Made by a program: the position numbers and the translations under genes. From assembly GCF_001314605.1 (NCBI RefSeq), contig NZ_LIHP01000011.1:186001-250000 (forward strand): a stretch of 64,000 nucleotides of DNA, written 5' to 3'. Source of the stretch: Marinobacter sp. HL-58 (GTDB lineage Bacteria > Pseudomonadota > Gammaproteobacteria > Pseudomonadales > Oleiphilaceae). The notes under the pieces are model-generated. The model was not told the origin of the DNA. It was given only the letters and a program-made list of their open reading frames with translations, and did not search any database. Below are positions 53,226-62,054 of the stretch, one piece after another (the first letter of the stretch is position 1; each line of letters starts with the position of its first letter).

Positions 53226-54647
53226 ATGTACATAAACGGAGAATGGATAACCGGACGCTCCGAGTTTCCGGTCACCAACCCGGCAACGGGTGAAACCATT
53301 GGTACAGTTCCTGACTGCACCAATCAGGACATTGAGGCGGCCATTACGGCCGCCGATCGTGCTTTTATCGAATGGAAAAAAACAACGCCGTATGTTCGAT
53401 CCCGGTTGTTGTATCGTGCCTGGGAACTGATGATACGCCAGAAGCGGACATTGGCGGAGCTGATGACTCGGGAACAGGGCAAACCGCTGAAAGCATCACT
53501 TAACGAAGTACAGTACGGTGCTGATTTTCTGCTTTGGTTTGCCGAAGAAGCAAAAAGACTGTACGGGCAAAGCATTCCCTCTGCCCGGGAGAATCAGCGA
53601 TTTCTCGTTCAGAAATCTCCCGTGGGGGTAGTCGGTGCCATCACGCCCTGGAATTATCCGATTTCGATGATCACCCGCAAACTTGCTCCTGCCCTGGCAT
53701 CAGGCTGTACTGTTATTCTCAAACCGGCTGAGAGCACACCTTTGTGCGCCAAAGCCATGATGGAAATCTTCGAAGATGCCGGGTTTCCGCCGGGAGTGGT
53801 AAACCTGCTAACCGTGCAGAACCCGGAGCCGGTGGGAAAGGCCTTCTGCACTGACCCACGAATCCGCAAACTTACATTTACTGGTTCCACTTCTGTCGGC
53901 AAAGAACTGAATGGCCTTGCAGCCGCGAATATGAAACGGGTTTCCATGGAACTTGGTGGCCACGCGCCAGCGATTGTGTTCCCGGACGCGGACCCTGTAC
54001 ATGCTGCCAAAGGACTCTCACTGGTAAAGTTTCTGAATACCGGACAGGCTTGCATCAGCCCCAACCGGATATTCGTGCACGAGGATCACGCAGAACCTTT
54101 CATCAGGGAACTGAGCAGCCGCGCCAATCGGCTGGTAGCAGGCAATGGCATGACGGAGGGCACAGGCCTCGGCCCACTGATCAATGAGCTTGCCATCCAG
54201 AAGGTCGACACTCAGGTGAAAGATGCCGTATCCCGTGGAGCCAGAGTGGAAACGGGCGGGCGGCGGTTGACCGATGGCGGGCTATCGGACGGCTATTTTT
54301 ACGCGCCAACTGTTCTGTCTGGCGTCACCGCTGCCATGAAGATCTACCGCGATGAAACCTTCGGGCCGGTAGCACCCGTTATTACCTATCGTTCAGAGGA
54401 CGATGTGATCGCGATGGCCAACGATACCGATTACGGATTGGCAGCCTATATCTATAGCAATGACATAGGTACCGCCATGCGAGCCTTCGAAGCCCTGGAT
54501 TTTGGCATCATTGGCATTAACGACATTAACCCCACAAGCGCCGCAGCGCCTTTTGGTGGCATGAAGACCAGTGGTCTTGGCCGGGAAGGTGCCAAGGAGG
54601 GCCTTGAAGAGTACCTCGAAACCAAGCTTGGCGGATTCGCGATTTGA
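53226..54647 (+). CDS. Aldehyde dehydrogenase (succinate/malonate-semialdehyde type)
   Basis: The product has 473 residues. WNYPISMITRKLAPALASGC, FTGSTSVGKEL, catalytic Glu in MELGGHAPAI, and catalytic Cys in NTGQACISPNR. The pattern is nearest to succinate-semialdehyde dehydrogenase, but in a malonyl-CoA/acyl-CoA cluster a malonate or other short semialdehyde is likely. Last gene of the plus-strand operon; a 47-bp palindrome follows. Confidence 0.92.
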   Translation: MYINGEWITGRSEFPVTNPATGETIGTVPDCTNQDIEAAITAADRAFIEWKKTTPYVRSRLLYRAWELMIRQKRTLAELMTREQGKPLKASLNEVQYGADFLLWFAEEAKRLYGQSIPSARENQRFLVQKSPVGVVGAITPWNYPISMITRKLAPALASGCTVILKPAESTPLCAKAMMEIFEDAGFPPGVVNLLTVQNPEPVGKAFCTDPRIRKLTFTGSTSVGKELNGLAAANMKRVSMELGGHAPAIVFPDADPVHAAKGLSLVKFLNTGQACISPNRIFVHEDHAEPFIRELSSRANRLVAGNGMTEGTGLGPLINELAIQKVDTQVKDAVSRGARVETGGRRLTDGGLSDGYFYAPTVLSGVTAAMKIYRDETFGPVAPVITYRSEDDVIAMANDTDYGLAAYIYSNDIGTAMRAFEALDFGIIGINDINPTSAAAPFGGMKTSGLGREGAKEGLEEYLETKLGGFAI

Positions 54648-54653
54648 ACAGCG

Positions 54654-54700
54654 ACCTGCACTAAATAGCCCGGCATAATGCCAGGCTATTTAGTGCAGGT
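54654..54700. repeat. 47-bp near-perfect palindrome
   Basis: A 17-bp perfect stem (54654-54670 with 54684-54700, arms ending CTAAATAGCC and GGCTATTTAG) surrounds a short inner stem GGC/GCC. It lies 7 bp after the ALDH stop. There is no T-run after it on either strand; it may be a Rho-independent-like terminator or an RNA 3'-end stabiliser. Confidence 0.75.
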
Positions 54701-54702
54701 AC

Positions 54703-54729
54703 AAAAAGGCCCCGGCAATCGCCAGGGGC
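54703..54729 (-). terminator. Intrinsic terminator of the acyl-CoA synthetase operon
   Basis: GCCCC (54709-54713)-GGC-AATC-GCC-A-GGGGC (54725-54729) folds with one bulged base. Reading the minus strand it is followed by TTTTT (54707-54703). It ends transcripts of the minus-strand synthetase gene. Confidence 0.8.
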
Positions 54730-54760
54730 AAAAGACTACAGCGTAAAACCCAACCCACCT

Positions 54761-56386
54761 CTACACTGTCAGCTCACTCCTCAGTACATGCTTTTGCAGT
54801 TTGCCAGTGGATGTTTTCGGCAAATCATCCGCAAACACTATCTTTTTGGGCACCTTGAAGCCGGCGAGGTTCGCCCGACAATGCGCCACAATATCGGCCT
54901 CTGTCAGCCCCTCGTTTCCGGCTTTCAAAGTAATGAATGCACAGGGTATTTCCCCCCAATAATCATCGGGCGCGGCTACAACGGCTGCTTCCAGAACAGC
55001 AGGATGATCGTAGAGCGCACTTTCTACCTCAAGAGTCGAAATATTCTCTCCACCGGAAATAATGATGTCTTTGGAGCGGTCTTTTATTTCCACATAGCCA
55101 TCGGCATGCCAGACCCCGAGATCACCTGTATGGAACCAACCCCCTTTTAGGGATTTCGCGGTTTCCTCCGGGTTGTTCAGGTAACCCTTCATAACCGCAT
55201 TACCCCGCACATAAAGCTCACCAATCGACACACCATTCTTGGGCACTGGTTCAAGTGTCACGGGATCGGCCACCATCATGTCAGCCATCGACAATGACAG
55301 GATACCCTGACGTGCCATTTTCGCCGCTTTCTTCTTGCCATCCAGAAAATGCCATTCGTCCTGGAATTCACAGATCAGGCTGGGGCCGTATGTTTCGGTA
55401 AGACCATACAAATGAACCACGTTCATACCCATGGCCTCCATGGCTTCAATAGTCGCCGCAGGGGGCGCAGCACCCCCGGTCGCTGCCGTTACCTGCTGGC
55501 TGAACGGCTTTCTGTATTCCTGAGGTGCGTTAATCAGCATGTTCAATACAACCGGCGCTGCACAGAAATGCGTCACGCCGTGCTGTGCAATGGCGCTGAA
55601 AACCGGTTGCGGCTGAGGGGCTCTTAAACAGACATGGGTTCCGGCAACAGCCGTAACAGCCCAAGGGTAACACCATCCATTACAGTGGAACATCGGCAGT
55701 GTCCAGAGATAGACGGCGCCCGAAGGCAACCCGAAGCCGATTACATTACTCAGCGCGTTCAGATGTGCACCGCGATGATGATACACAACACCTTTCGGGT
55801 TCCCTGTCGTACCGGATGTGTAATTCAATGCAATTGCCTGCCACTCGTCATCCGGCATGTCCCACACAAAATCGTCATCGCCGCTGGCAAGCAGGTCGCC
55901 ATAGGTCATTTTGCCAATCAGTTCACCACCCTCAAAGTTAGGGTCGTCAACGTCCACAACTATCGGTTTTGCGTCGCAACCTGCAAGAGCTTCTCTGGAA
56001 CGATCACAGTATTCCCTGTCCGTAAAGAATACTTTGGCGCGGCCATGATTCAGCATGAACGTCATGGTTTTTGCGTCAAGACGAGTATTTTGAGCATTAA
56101 GTACGGCACCGATCATCGGTACCGCAAAGTGCAGTTCCAGCATTTCGGGAATATTAGGTAACAATGCAGCCACTGTATCCCCTTTGCGGACGCCCAGTTT
56201 TCTCAGGGCAGACGCCATCTTCAGACAACGCTGATAGGTTTCCGCCCAGTTTCTCCTGATATCCCCATGAATGACCGCCGTGCGGGTCGGATGTGCCAGA
56301 GCAGTTCTCTGAATAAAGGTGATCGGGGTGAGAGGCGTATGGTTCGCCTCTTGTTTTTCCAGCCCAAGTTCAAACATATTTTCCAT
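54761..56386 (-). CDS. Acyl-CoA synthetase (AMP-forming, DmdB-like)
   Basis: The product has 541 residues from ATG 56386 (AAGAGG upstream). The adenylate-forming motifs are LNYTSGTTGNPKGVVYHHRG (AMP-binding P-loop), YGLTETYG and GWFHTGDLG, with catalytic Lys in PKTSTGKLQKH. It activates a short-chain or methylthio/branched acid to its CoA thioester, feeding the acyl-CoA dehydrogenase. The gene is 42 bp downstream of the permease gene. Confidence 0.92.
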   Translation of the reverse strand: MENMFELGLEKQEANHTPLTPITFIQRTALAHPTRTAVIHGDIRRNWAETYQRCLKMASALRKLGVRKGDTVAALLPNIPEMLELHFAVPMIGAVLNAQNTRLDAKTMTFMLNHGRAKVFFTDREYCDRSREALAGCDAKPIVVDVDDPNFEGGELIGKMTYGDLLASGDDDFVWDMPDDEWQAIALNYTSGTTGNPKGVVYHHRGAHLNALSNVIGFGLPSGAVYLWTLPMFHCNGWCYPWAVTAVAGTHVCLRAPQPQPVFSAIAQHGVTHFCAAPVVLNMLINAPQEYRKPFSQQVTAATGGAAPPAATIEAMEAMGMNVVHLYGLTETYGPSLICEFQDEWHFLDGKKKAAKMARQGILSLSMADMMVADPVTLEPVPKNGVSIGELYVRGNAVMKGYLNNPEETAKSLKGGWFHTGDLGVWHADGYVEIKDRSKDIIISGGENISTLEVESALYDHPAVLEAAVVAAPDDYWGEIPCAFITLKAGNEGLTEADIVAHCRANLAGFKVPKKIVFADDLPKTSTGKLQKHVLRSELTV

Positions 56387-56428
56387 CGCGGTTAACCTCT
56401 TACTATTCTGTCGGACCAAGATTCTGGG

Positions 56429-57832
56429 TCAGCTTCGATCAGCCACGGCATCATCATCAGCAGGCTCGTCTTTATGGTGGTGCGTCGCTTCATAGGCGTC
56501 GGCAAACCAGTTTTTCTCCAGGAAGAACCAGAGTACAAGCCCGACACCAAGCCCCCAGGCCGCTCCTTTCGCCGCCAGGATGGATCCAACGATCACTGCA
56601 ATACCTCGCTCAAGGTTGGTCTGACGATCCAGCATTTCTATGGCCAGATAGCCGCAAAGGTAGCCTTGGATCAGTAATGTAAGTGCCATACCGATATTGA
56701 GGCCCGGCTTGAACAGGGTTACCACTGGCACCAGAACAATCGCGATAGTCATGCCCCAGTAGATACTGGTTGCACCTCCCCAATAGCTATCCATGGCAGA
56801 GCGGGGGTTGTTCATGTAGCGATTAATTACCAGAGCCTGCCCACCCGTCCAGGCCGGGCCGGAAAGGCTGATGAACGGTGCGAAGATGCCATGCAGGAAG
56901 TTACGAATGCCTACAATGATGCTGTTACGGCGAGGACTGAAGATCAGCTTCTCGTCCTTGCGCACGCCGTCAGCATTTTTGAAAAGGGAGTCCACAACCA
57001 GAATATCGCCGAACGCAATAATATAGGCAGCCAAAGCCAGCGGTATGGCATCAATGAAGTATTGCAGAGGTGGCAATCCCAGTCCTAAGACGCTGTAATC
57101 CTGGAGGATGGTGGTAAATGGAATTGTGGTAAAACCCCACTCGATTACCGGTGTTTCCACCTCGCCAATGATCATGCCAAACACGTAGGCAATCAGGAAT
57201 GGGACCGCAATGCCGTACTGAGCCACGAAACGGAAAAAACCATATCGCGCGCGCAGAGGGCTTGCTGTCTCAGAGAACAACATGAAAAAACCAAGCACTG
57301 CCCCCGTCAGAATGGTGATAGGCATAGTCCAGACACGTCCGTCATCAGCGAATTCGCCCATCACTGCGGAAATACCGGCACCTATTAAAATGCCGGATTT
57401 GAGCGACATGGGCATCTTCCGCACTAACGCATCAGCCCCTTTGAACACCCCAAGCCCAAGGAAGATGATGGCAACGGTTATCTGTAGGGCAATTAACGCC
57501 AGTATTCTGGCTTCCCCCTCTGGGTAGCCGGTCAGGAAGGCGATATAAAGAGGAATACCAGCCGTGATCCAGCCAGCAACGGCCGGGTCTCCAAAATGCG
57601 AATGCACCAGGTAGAGAATATTGTTCAGTAACACAAAGGCAACCGCTATCTCGAACGGAATACCAAGAACTGAGGTCATCAACGCAGTGATACTCAGTGG
57701 AACAACACAAAGAATCGCGCCCTGCAGTATATCCGGGATCTCTACCTTGTAATGGACGAACGGCACGCGCAATTTCAAGGTGCCTAACATGGACGGCTGC
57801 TCGCCGCCTGTTGGCCTCTTATGTAAGGACAT
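56429..57832 (-). CDS. Multipass permease (NCS2/SulP-like), putative organic-acid importer
   Basis: The product has 467 residues from ATG 57832 with GGAG upstream; the frame is open 16 codons further. About 12-14 hydrophobic helices. It resembles the xanthine/uracil (SLC23) and SulP fold in patterns such as MSLKSGILIGAGISAVMGEF and SGPAWTGGQALVINR. The substrate is unknown. With the acyl-CoA synthetase, it likely imports the acid degraded by the cluster. It shares its promoter region with the element at 57926-57944. Confidence 0.78.
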   Translation of the reverse strand: MSLHKRPTGGEQPSMLGTLKLRVPFVHYKVEIPDILQGAILCVVPLSITALMTSVLGIPFEIAVAFVLLNNILYLVHSHFGDPAVAGWITAGIPLYIAFLTGYPEGEARILALIALQITVAIIFLGLGVFKGADALVRKMPMSLKSGILIGAGISAVMGEFADDGRVWTMPITILTGAVLGFFMLFSETASPLRARYGFFRFVAQYGIAVPFLIAYVFGMIIGEVETPVIEWGFTTIPFTTILQDYSVLGLGLPPLQYFIDAIPLALAAYIIAFGDILVVDSLFKNADGVRKDEKLIFSPRRNSIIVGIRNFLHGIFAPFISLSGPAWTGGQALVINRYMNNPRSAMDSYWGGATSIYWGMTIAIVLVPVVTLFKPGLNIGMALTLLIQGYLCGYLAIEMLDRQTNLERGIAVIVGSILAAKGAAWGLGVGLVLWFFLEKNWFADAYEATHHHKDEPADDDAVADRS

Positions 57833-57925
57833 TGTTTTTGTTCTCCATCCAACTGAATTTGAGAATGCAAAGGGAGGCACATCACCTCTCCGATAATACT
57901 AGGCATATTTACTCATTTGTTCAAT

Positions 57926-57944
57926 GGTTTTTACTTGGTTTTTA
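57926..57944. promoter_or_regulatory. Direct repeat of GGTTTTTA in the permease promoter region
   Basis: GGTTTTTA occurs at 57926-57933 and 57937-57944, 11 bp (one helix turn) apart. The TTTTTACTTGGTTTTT core at 57928-57943 is identical to 49182-49197. This suggests a shared activator site. The 460-bp region 57833-58292 holds this element, a GCCTCATGAGGC palindrome (58093-58104) and the sigma-54-like promoter at 58203. Confidence 0.55.
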
Positions 57945-58202
57945 GAGAACTACTACTTGATTTATTTGCATGCCTATCTTTTTACATACTAATTATAAGC
58001 ACTTGATATATGACACTCTTGGTCCGGAATTCACGCGACAATAGTTTCAGTCGACTGGCAGGCTCCTTCTTGCCCCGATGCCACACCCCCACGCCTCATG
58101 AGGCAATATGTCACAAGCGGCATTAAACTCACTTAATCTTTTGGTATTTTTATCTTATTGTTTTTAAAGGTTTTATTTCATTTTCAGGGCATCATGGAAT
58201 CC

Positions 58203-58218
58203 TGGCACGGGGCTTGTA
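58203..58218 (+). promoter_or_regulatory. Sigma-54-like promoter of the DUF4168 gene
   Basis: TGGCACGGGGCTTGTA carries -24 GG and -12 TTG elements at the correct spacing (consensus TGGCACG-N4-TTGCA/T, one mismatch). It lies about 75 bp upstream of ATG 58293. Confidence 0.65.
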
Positions 58219-58292
58219 AGGGATACCTTGCACTCAACAGAGGCACTGATCGAAAACAGCCTCGAATGAAGCAAAACTGTAGGAGAGTTTTT

Positions 58293-58676
58293 ATGAACAA
58301 GCTTTTGATCTCATTGACTGCATCCATGGCACTTCTGGCCGCTGGCCCGGTACTGGCCCAGGAATCCCAGCAGAACCAGCAAAGTGGCGATGCCATGCAG
58401 GGCGAGCAAAGCGCTCCGCAGACTGATTTCAGCGATGGTGAGCTGGAGAGCTTCGTTAATGCACAGAAAGGCATCAACGACATCCGTGACGAGTACATGG
58501 AAAAAATAGAGTCTGCTGACGACCAGGCGAAAGCCCAGGAACTGCAGCAGGAAGCCAATGACGAGATGGTCGAGGTTATCCAGGGCGAAGACATGGAGAT
58601 CGAGACCTATAACAGCATCGCTACTGCATACAACAGCGATCCGGAAACCCGTGAGCGCGTTGATGAAATGATGTAA
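58293..58676 (+). CDS. DUF4168 secreted protein
   Basis: The product has 127 residues from ATG 58293 (TAGGAGAG upstream). Sec signal MNKLLISLTASMALLAAGP with cleavage before QES. The mature part is Gln/Glu-rich and helical (FVNAQKGINDIRDEYMEKIE, ETYNSIATAYNSDPE), the DUF4168 pattern. The function is not known; it is probably periplasmic. Sigma-54 control hints at nutrient- or stress-regulated expression. Confidence 0.85.
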   Translation: MNKLLISLTASMALLAAGPVLAQESQQNQQSGDAMQGEQSAPQTDFSDGELESFVNAQKGINDIRDEYMEKIESADDQAKAQELQQEANDEMVEVIQGEDMEIETYNSIATAYNSDPETRERVDEMM

Positions 58677-58697
58677 CAGTAACGACTGCGTTACTAC

Positions 58698-58731
58698 AAA
58701 AAATCCCGGGGTTATGCTCCGGGATTTTTTT
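58698..58731. terminator. Bidirectional intrinsic terminator
   Basis: ATCCCGGG (58703-58710) and TCCGGGAT (58718-58725) pair (one G-T pair) around an 8-nt loop. A T-run follows on the plus strand and an A-run precedes it, so it can serve both the DUF4168 gene and the minus-strand TIP30-like gene, whose TAA stop is in the loop. Confidence 0.85.
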
Positions 58732-59398
58732 GTGCCATCACGACAATATCGGCATAGTCGTGTATGCGAACCAGAGGTTTTTCGGGATTCTCTGGCCGCA
58801 GATCGCGCACCTCATTTACCATCGCCCTGGCCACGGTATCCGCCTCAATGGCACGAAACCTTTCCAGTGGACCGATGAGCGCCCGGTTGATCAGGGGCAT
58901 GGCTTTCATACCGAGCGCCTCGGCTGTGCGGTGTTCGTTCCTATCACCCAAAAGCAGACTGGGCTGGTAAATGGACAGGTATGGAAAGCCCAACGCTTTG
59001 ATACCTTCCTCCAGTTCACCTTTAACGCGATTGTAGAAAACTCTGGATGACGGGGAAGCGGCAATGGCCGACATCAGGATAAACCCTTTCACACCCTTCG
59101 CCTGCCCTAACCCGGCGGCTTTCATGGCATAGCCATAATCCACCTTGCGAAACACCTCGGCCGAGCCGGCCTTACTGATAGTCGTGCCAAGGCAGCAGAT
59201 GATGATGTCTACTTCGAACAGACTGGCGTGATCATCCAGGTGGTCAAAGTCGATCTGGTGCTGTTCGAGTTTCGGATGGCTCAGTGACAGTGGCCGACGT
59301 ACCGGAGTGACCACCAACGACACCTCCTCCCTGGCCAGCAAACCGTCCAGCACCTTTCCCCCGGTCAGGCCTGTCGCACCCAATAACATGATCTTCAT
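58712..59398 (-). CDS. TIP30/HTATIP2-like NAD(P)-binding protein (atypical SDR)
   Basis: The product has 228 residues from ATG 59398 (GAGGA upstream). Dinucleotide motif MLLGATGLTGG (3-13), then CCLGTTISKAGSAEVF and FILMSAIAASPSS, followed by YNRVKGELEE, are TIP30-like. The reaction is unknown. The start overlaps the Nmad3 stop (ATGA), so the two are co-translated. Confidence 0.82.
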   Translation of the reverse strand: MKIMLLGATGLTGGKVLDGLLAREEVSLVVTPVRRPLSLSHPKLEQHQIDFDHLDDHASLFEVDIIICCLGTTISKAGSAEVFRKVDYGYAMKAAGLGQAKGVKGFILMSAIAASPSSRVFYNRVKGELEEGIKALGFPYLSIYQPSLLLGDRNEHRTAEALGMKAMPLINRALIGPLERFRAIEADTVARAMVNEVRDLRPENPEKPLVRIHDYADIVVMAQKNPGA

Positions 59399-60237
59399 AG
59401 AATATTCCTCAGCCACGAAACCACCCCGGGATACCCTGATGTATCCAGAACAAACTCCTGCCCACGGGACGCACTCCTGAGATAACAGTGGTCATCATCA
59501 CGTTGCCAGCGCGAGAGGTTACTGTGGAAACTCAGGGCCGAGTCCGCAGAACCCGGATAGAAACCACCTGGCAGACGCCATTGCGTCGTTAACCTTGCCT
59601 CCGGTGCCGTCAGGCGAAGCGAATCCGCCATTGTACTGAATACACCGGCCCCCGGCAGTCCCGTTGACTGTCCCTCGAGATACAGGCGGTCAGAAGCAAC
59701 ATACAGGGTATTGTTACGATCCGGCCGACCGTGAAAATGCGGATGATACCGCGCCCATTGCAAGTCGCCGTCCGCAATCTCATCTATCTGGTGAATGTCG
59801 CCGATCTGCAGCCACCCCCAGAGGGCATGAAAGGGCCTGGCCTGCGTGACAAACCGCCAGGCCCTGCCCTGTTTCTCCACCTCCCGGAACAGACCGAAGA
59901 AAAGAAACAGATCACCCACACCCACCTGCTGTTTACGGAGGTGGCCCTGGGCCGCACCCGTCTGGCCCAGGCATGGCCGCCAACCGGGGGCACGGGGCAA
60001 CGCACCGGCAATCAGATCAGGGTCAAGATGGGCCTTGCGTGTGCCTCCTCGCCGGTCACCGGTCAGGCTGGCAACCAGATGGCCCACACTCATACCGTTA
60101 TACCGGATATCCCGATACGCAATTTTCGAACCCGAGTCCGGAATCGGCAGCGTGTAAAAAGAGCCATCCGGAAATACAGGGCTGGGACAACCGCCTGCAG
60201 ATGAGTCGAAGCCTTTCCGGCTCAATATCAGTTTCAT
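59395..60237 (-). CDS. Nmad3-type protein (nucleotide-modification-associated domain 3)
   Basis: The product has 280 residues from ATG 60237. The N-terminal signature MKLILSRKGFDSSAGG with CPSPVFPDG and SLPIPD-like YTLPIPDSG is that of Nmad3, and ADGDLQWARYHPHFHG and TMADSLRLTAPE follow. Aravind and co-workers predicted Nmad domains near modified-base genes in phages; here no phage gene is near. Function unproven. Confidence 0.78.
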   Translation of the reverse strand: MKLILSRKGFDSSAGGCPSPVFPDGSFYTLPIPDSGSKIAYRDIRYNGMSVGHLVASLTGDRRGGTRKAHLDPDLIAGALPRAPGWRPCLGQTGAAQGHLRKQQVGVGDLFLFFGLFREVEKQGRAWRFVTQARPFHALWGWLQIGDIHQIDEIADGDLQWARYHPHFHGRPDRNNTLYVASDRLYLEGQSTGLPGAGVFSTMADSLRLTAPEARLTTQWRLPGGFYPGSADSALSFHSNLSRWQRDDDHCYLRSASRGQEFVLDTSGYPGVVSWLRNIL

Positions 60238-60352
60238 AAACGTTTTTTTCAGCGCCAGGAAGAAAACGGCAACCATATCACGCCGGGCAAAAGCAGTTTA
60301 CACTGACTAAAACCGCACACTGGCCCACCTGCTGATCCGACATCGATTGCCC

Positions 60353-61426
60353 ATGACTGATTCTGCCACGTTAAACGCGCTACAGTCCGGCCTCCAGGGC
60401 TGGTTTTTTCCTGGTCTGACCGCCCTGATCTCGGTGGTGGTTACCCTGCTGGTCTTCAGGGGTGTGTTAACGGTTATCCAGCGGCTGACCCGCCGGAAAA
60501 CCGTCCCGCGGCTGTTTCTTGATGCGTCCGCCCCGGCCCTGGGGATTGTTATTGCCCTGCTGGTTCTTAACGGCATCCTTGAAACCGCCTCGCCTGACCT
60601 GCCATTCCTGGGCTTCTTCCAGCACGCCGCCACGCTGCTGCTGATTGTGGCTGTTACCTGGGCCCTGGTGCGCTGCACCTCGGCCATCGGCGAGGTGATT
60701 GTCTCCCTGAATCCGGTGCTGGAAGGCCAGTGGAAGCGTGCCCGCAAGGTCGAAACGCAAACGCGGTTCCTGGTGCGGGTGCTTAATATCCTTATTATCA
60801 TCGTTGGTATAGGCGGTGCGCTGGTGACCTTCGAACCGGTTCGTCACCTTGGCAGTGGCCTGCTTGCCTCAGCAGGTATTGGCGGCATCATACTGGGTTT
60901 TGCTGCCAAGCCGGTGCTTGGCAACCTGCTTGCAGGCATGCAGATTGCCCTGACCCAGCCTTTCCGTATTGATGACGTTCTCTTCGTACAGGGCGAGTGG
61001 TGCTGGGTCGAGGAAGTAACCGCCACCTATGTGGTGCTCAGGGTATGGGACCTGAGGCGGCTGGTTGTGCCCCTGCAATGGTTTATCGAGAACCCGTTCC
61101 AGAACTGGACCAGGAACGACACAGAGCTGGCCGGTACTGTATTCATTAACGTGGATTACGGCATGCCCATTGAACCGGTACGCACAGAATTCAACAGAAT
61201 GCTGCAACAGTCTCCGGAATGGAACGGGAACATCAGCAATGTTCAGGTCACAGAGGCCGGGGAAACAACCATTCAGATCCGCCTGTTCATGAGCGCCATA
61301 GATTCATCGGCGCTCTGGAACCTGCGCTGTGCCATTCGCGAAGGCATGATTACCTTCATCCAGCAACATTACCCGGAACATCTGCCCAGGGTCCGTGCCA
61401 GGCTGGTTGAAAAGCCGGATCAGTGA
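60353..61426 (+). CDS. MscS-family mechanosensitive channel
   Basis: The product has 357 residues from ATG 60353 (a TTG two codons upstream has no better site). Four hydrophobic helices, then the MscS pore/upper-beta region: LASAGIGGIILGFAAKPVLGNLLAG, FRIDDVLFVQGEWCWVEEVT and VPLQWFIENPFQNW. It protects cells from hypo-osmotic shock; some relatives conduct ions constitutively. The stop lies within the duplicated segment at 61409. Confidence 0.9.
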   Translation: MTDSATLNALQSGLQGWFFPGLTALISVVVTLLVFRGVLTVIQRLTRRKTVPRLFLDASAPALGIVIALLVLNGILETASPDLPFLGFFQHAATLLLIVAVTWALVRCTSAIGEVIVSLNPVLEGQWKRARKVETQTRFLVRVLNILIIIVGIGGALVTFEPVRHLGSGLLASAGIGGIILGFAAKPVLGNLLAGMQIALTQPFRIDDVLFVQGEWCWVEEVTATYVVLRVWDLRRLVVPLQWFIENPFQNWTRNDTELAGTVFINVDYGMPIEPVRTEFNRMLQQSPEWNGNISNVQVTEAGETTIQIRLFMSAIDSSALWNLRCAIREGMITFIQQHYPEHLPRVRARLVEKPDQ

Positions 61427-61437
61427 ACGACAGCTTC
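61409..61437. repeat. Direct repeat copy 1 (29 nt, paired with 62873-62901)
   Basis: This segment matches 62873-62901 with 27 of 29 identities, including CCGGATCAGTGAACG exactly. It spans the MscS stop codon. In minus-strand reading it still encodes EAVVH and a stop, matching the EAAVH end of the oxidoreductase gene. It looks like a duplication. Confidence 0.85.
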
Positions 61438-61469
61438 GCGGTTACCCGCTGGCTTCTGTTCCAATCTGA

Positions 61470-62009
61470 TCACACCATTCGTTGAAAGATACCGTCTTTG
61501 CGCAACAAATGACGCAAAGCTGCCGCGATATGGCCGGCAATCAGCACACTCAGCGTTATGGCAAGCCACCCGTGTATATAAAACAGGCTGGCAGCCAGTT
61601 CTTCGTCCTCTGGTACAAAAGGCATGGCAGGCAGTCTGTAATCGCCCGCTATGGCCAGAGCAGGAAACGCGGTCACGCCGGCCCAGCCAAACAACGGCGT
61701 TATCACCAGCAGTATATACATCAGGTGATGCACACTCCTGGCCGCTATCTGTAAGGTGCGCGGCATCTCATCCGGGTATGGTGGGCTTTTCACCCGGATT
61801 TTCACTGCAATCCTCAGGATCATCAGTAACAGCACCGTGAAGCCGATGGTCTTGTGCACACTGTAAAGTGTGTTCGTCAACGCCCCCCAGATGTCTGCTT
61901 CCGCCCGTGACGCCATCCAGAGCCCAACGGGTATCAAGGTCAGAACCATCAGGGCCATTACCCAATGCAGTACCCGCCAGCCTGTGGGGTATTTCTGAAT
62001 CTGTGGCAT
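61470..62009 (-). CDS. Cytochrome b561
   Basis: The product has 179 residues from ATG 62009 (GGAGGG upstream), four membrane helices. Heme-ligand-type histidines are in RVLHWVMAL, YSVHKTIGF, RSVHHLMYI and YIHGWLAI with AGHIAAAL. It belongs to the bacterial b561 family that accepts electrons from quinol or superoxide. It lies inside the block bounded by the 29-nt repeats. Confidence 0.88.
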   Translation of the reverse strand: MPQIQKYPTGWRVLHWVMALMVLTLIPVGLWMASRAEADIWGALTNTLYSVHKTIGFTVLLLMILRIAVKIRVKSPPYPDEMPRTLQIAARSVHHLMYILLVITPLFGWAGVTAFPALAIAGDYRLPAMPFVPEDEELAASLFYIHGWLAITLSVLIAGHIAAALRHLLRKDGIFQRMV

Positions 62010-62054
62010 ACACTGTCCCTCCACTGTGATGTGCCGCAGCTGTAGCGAGGTCAG

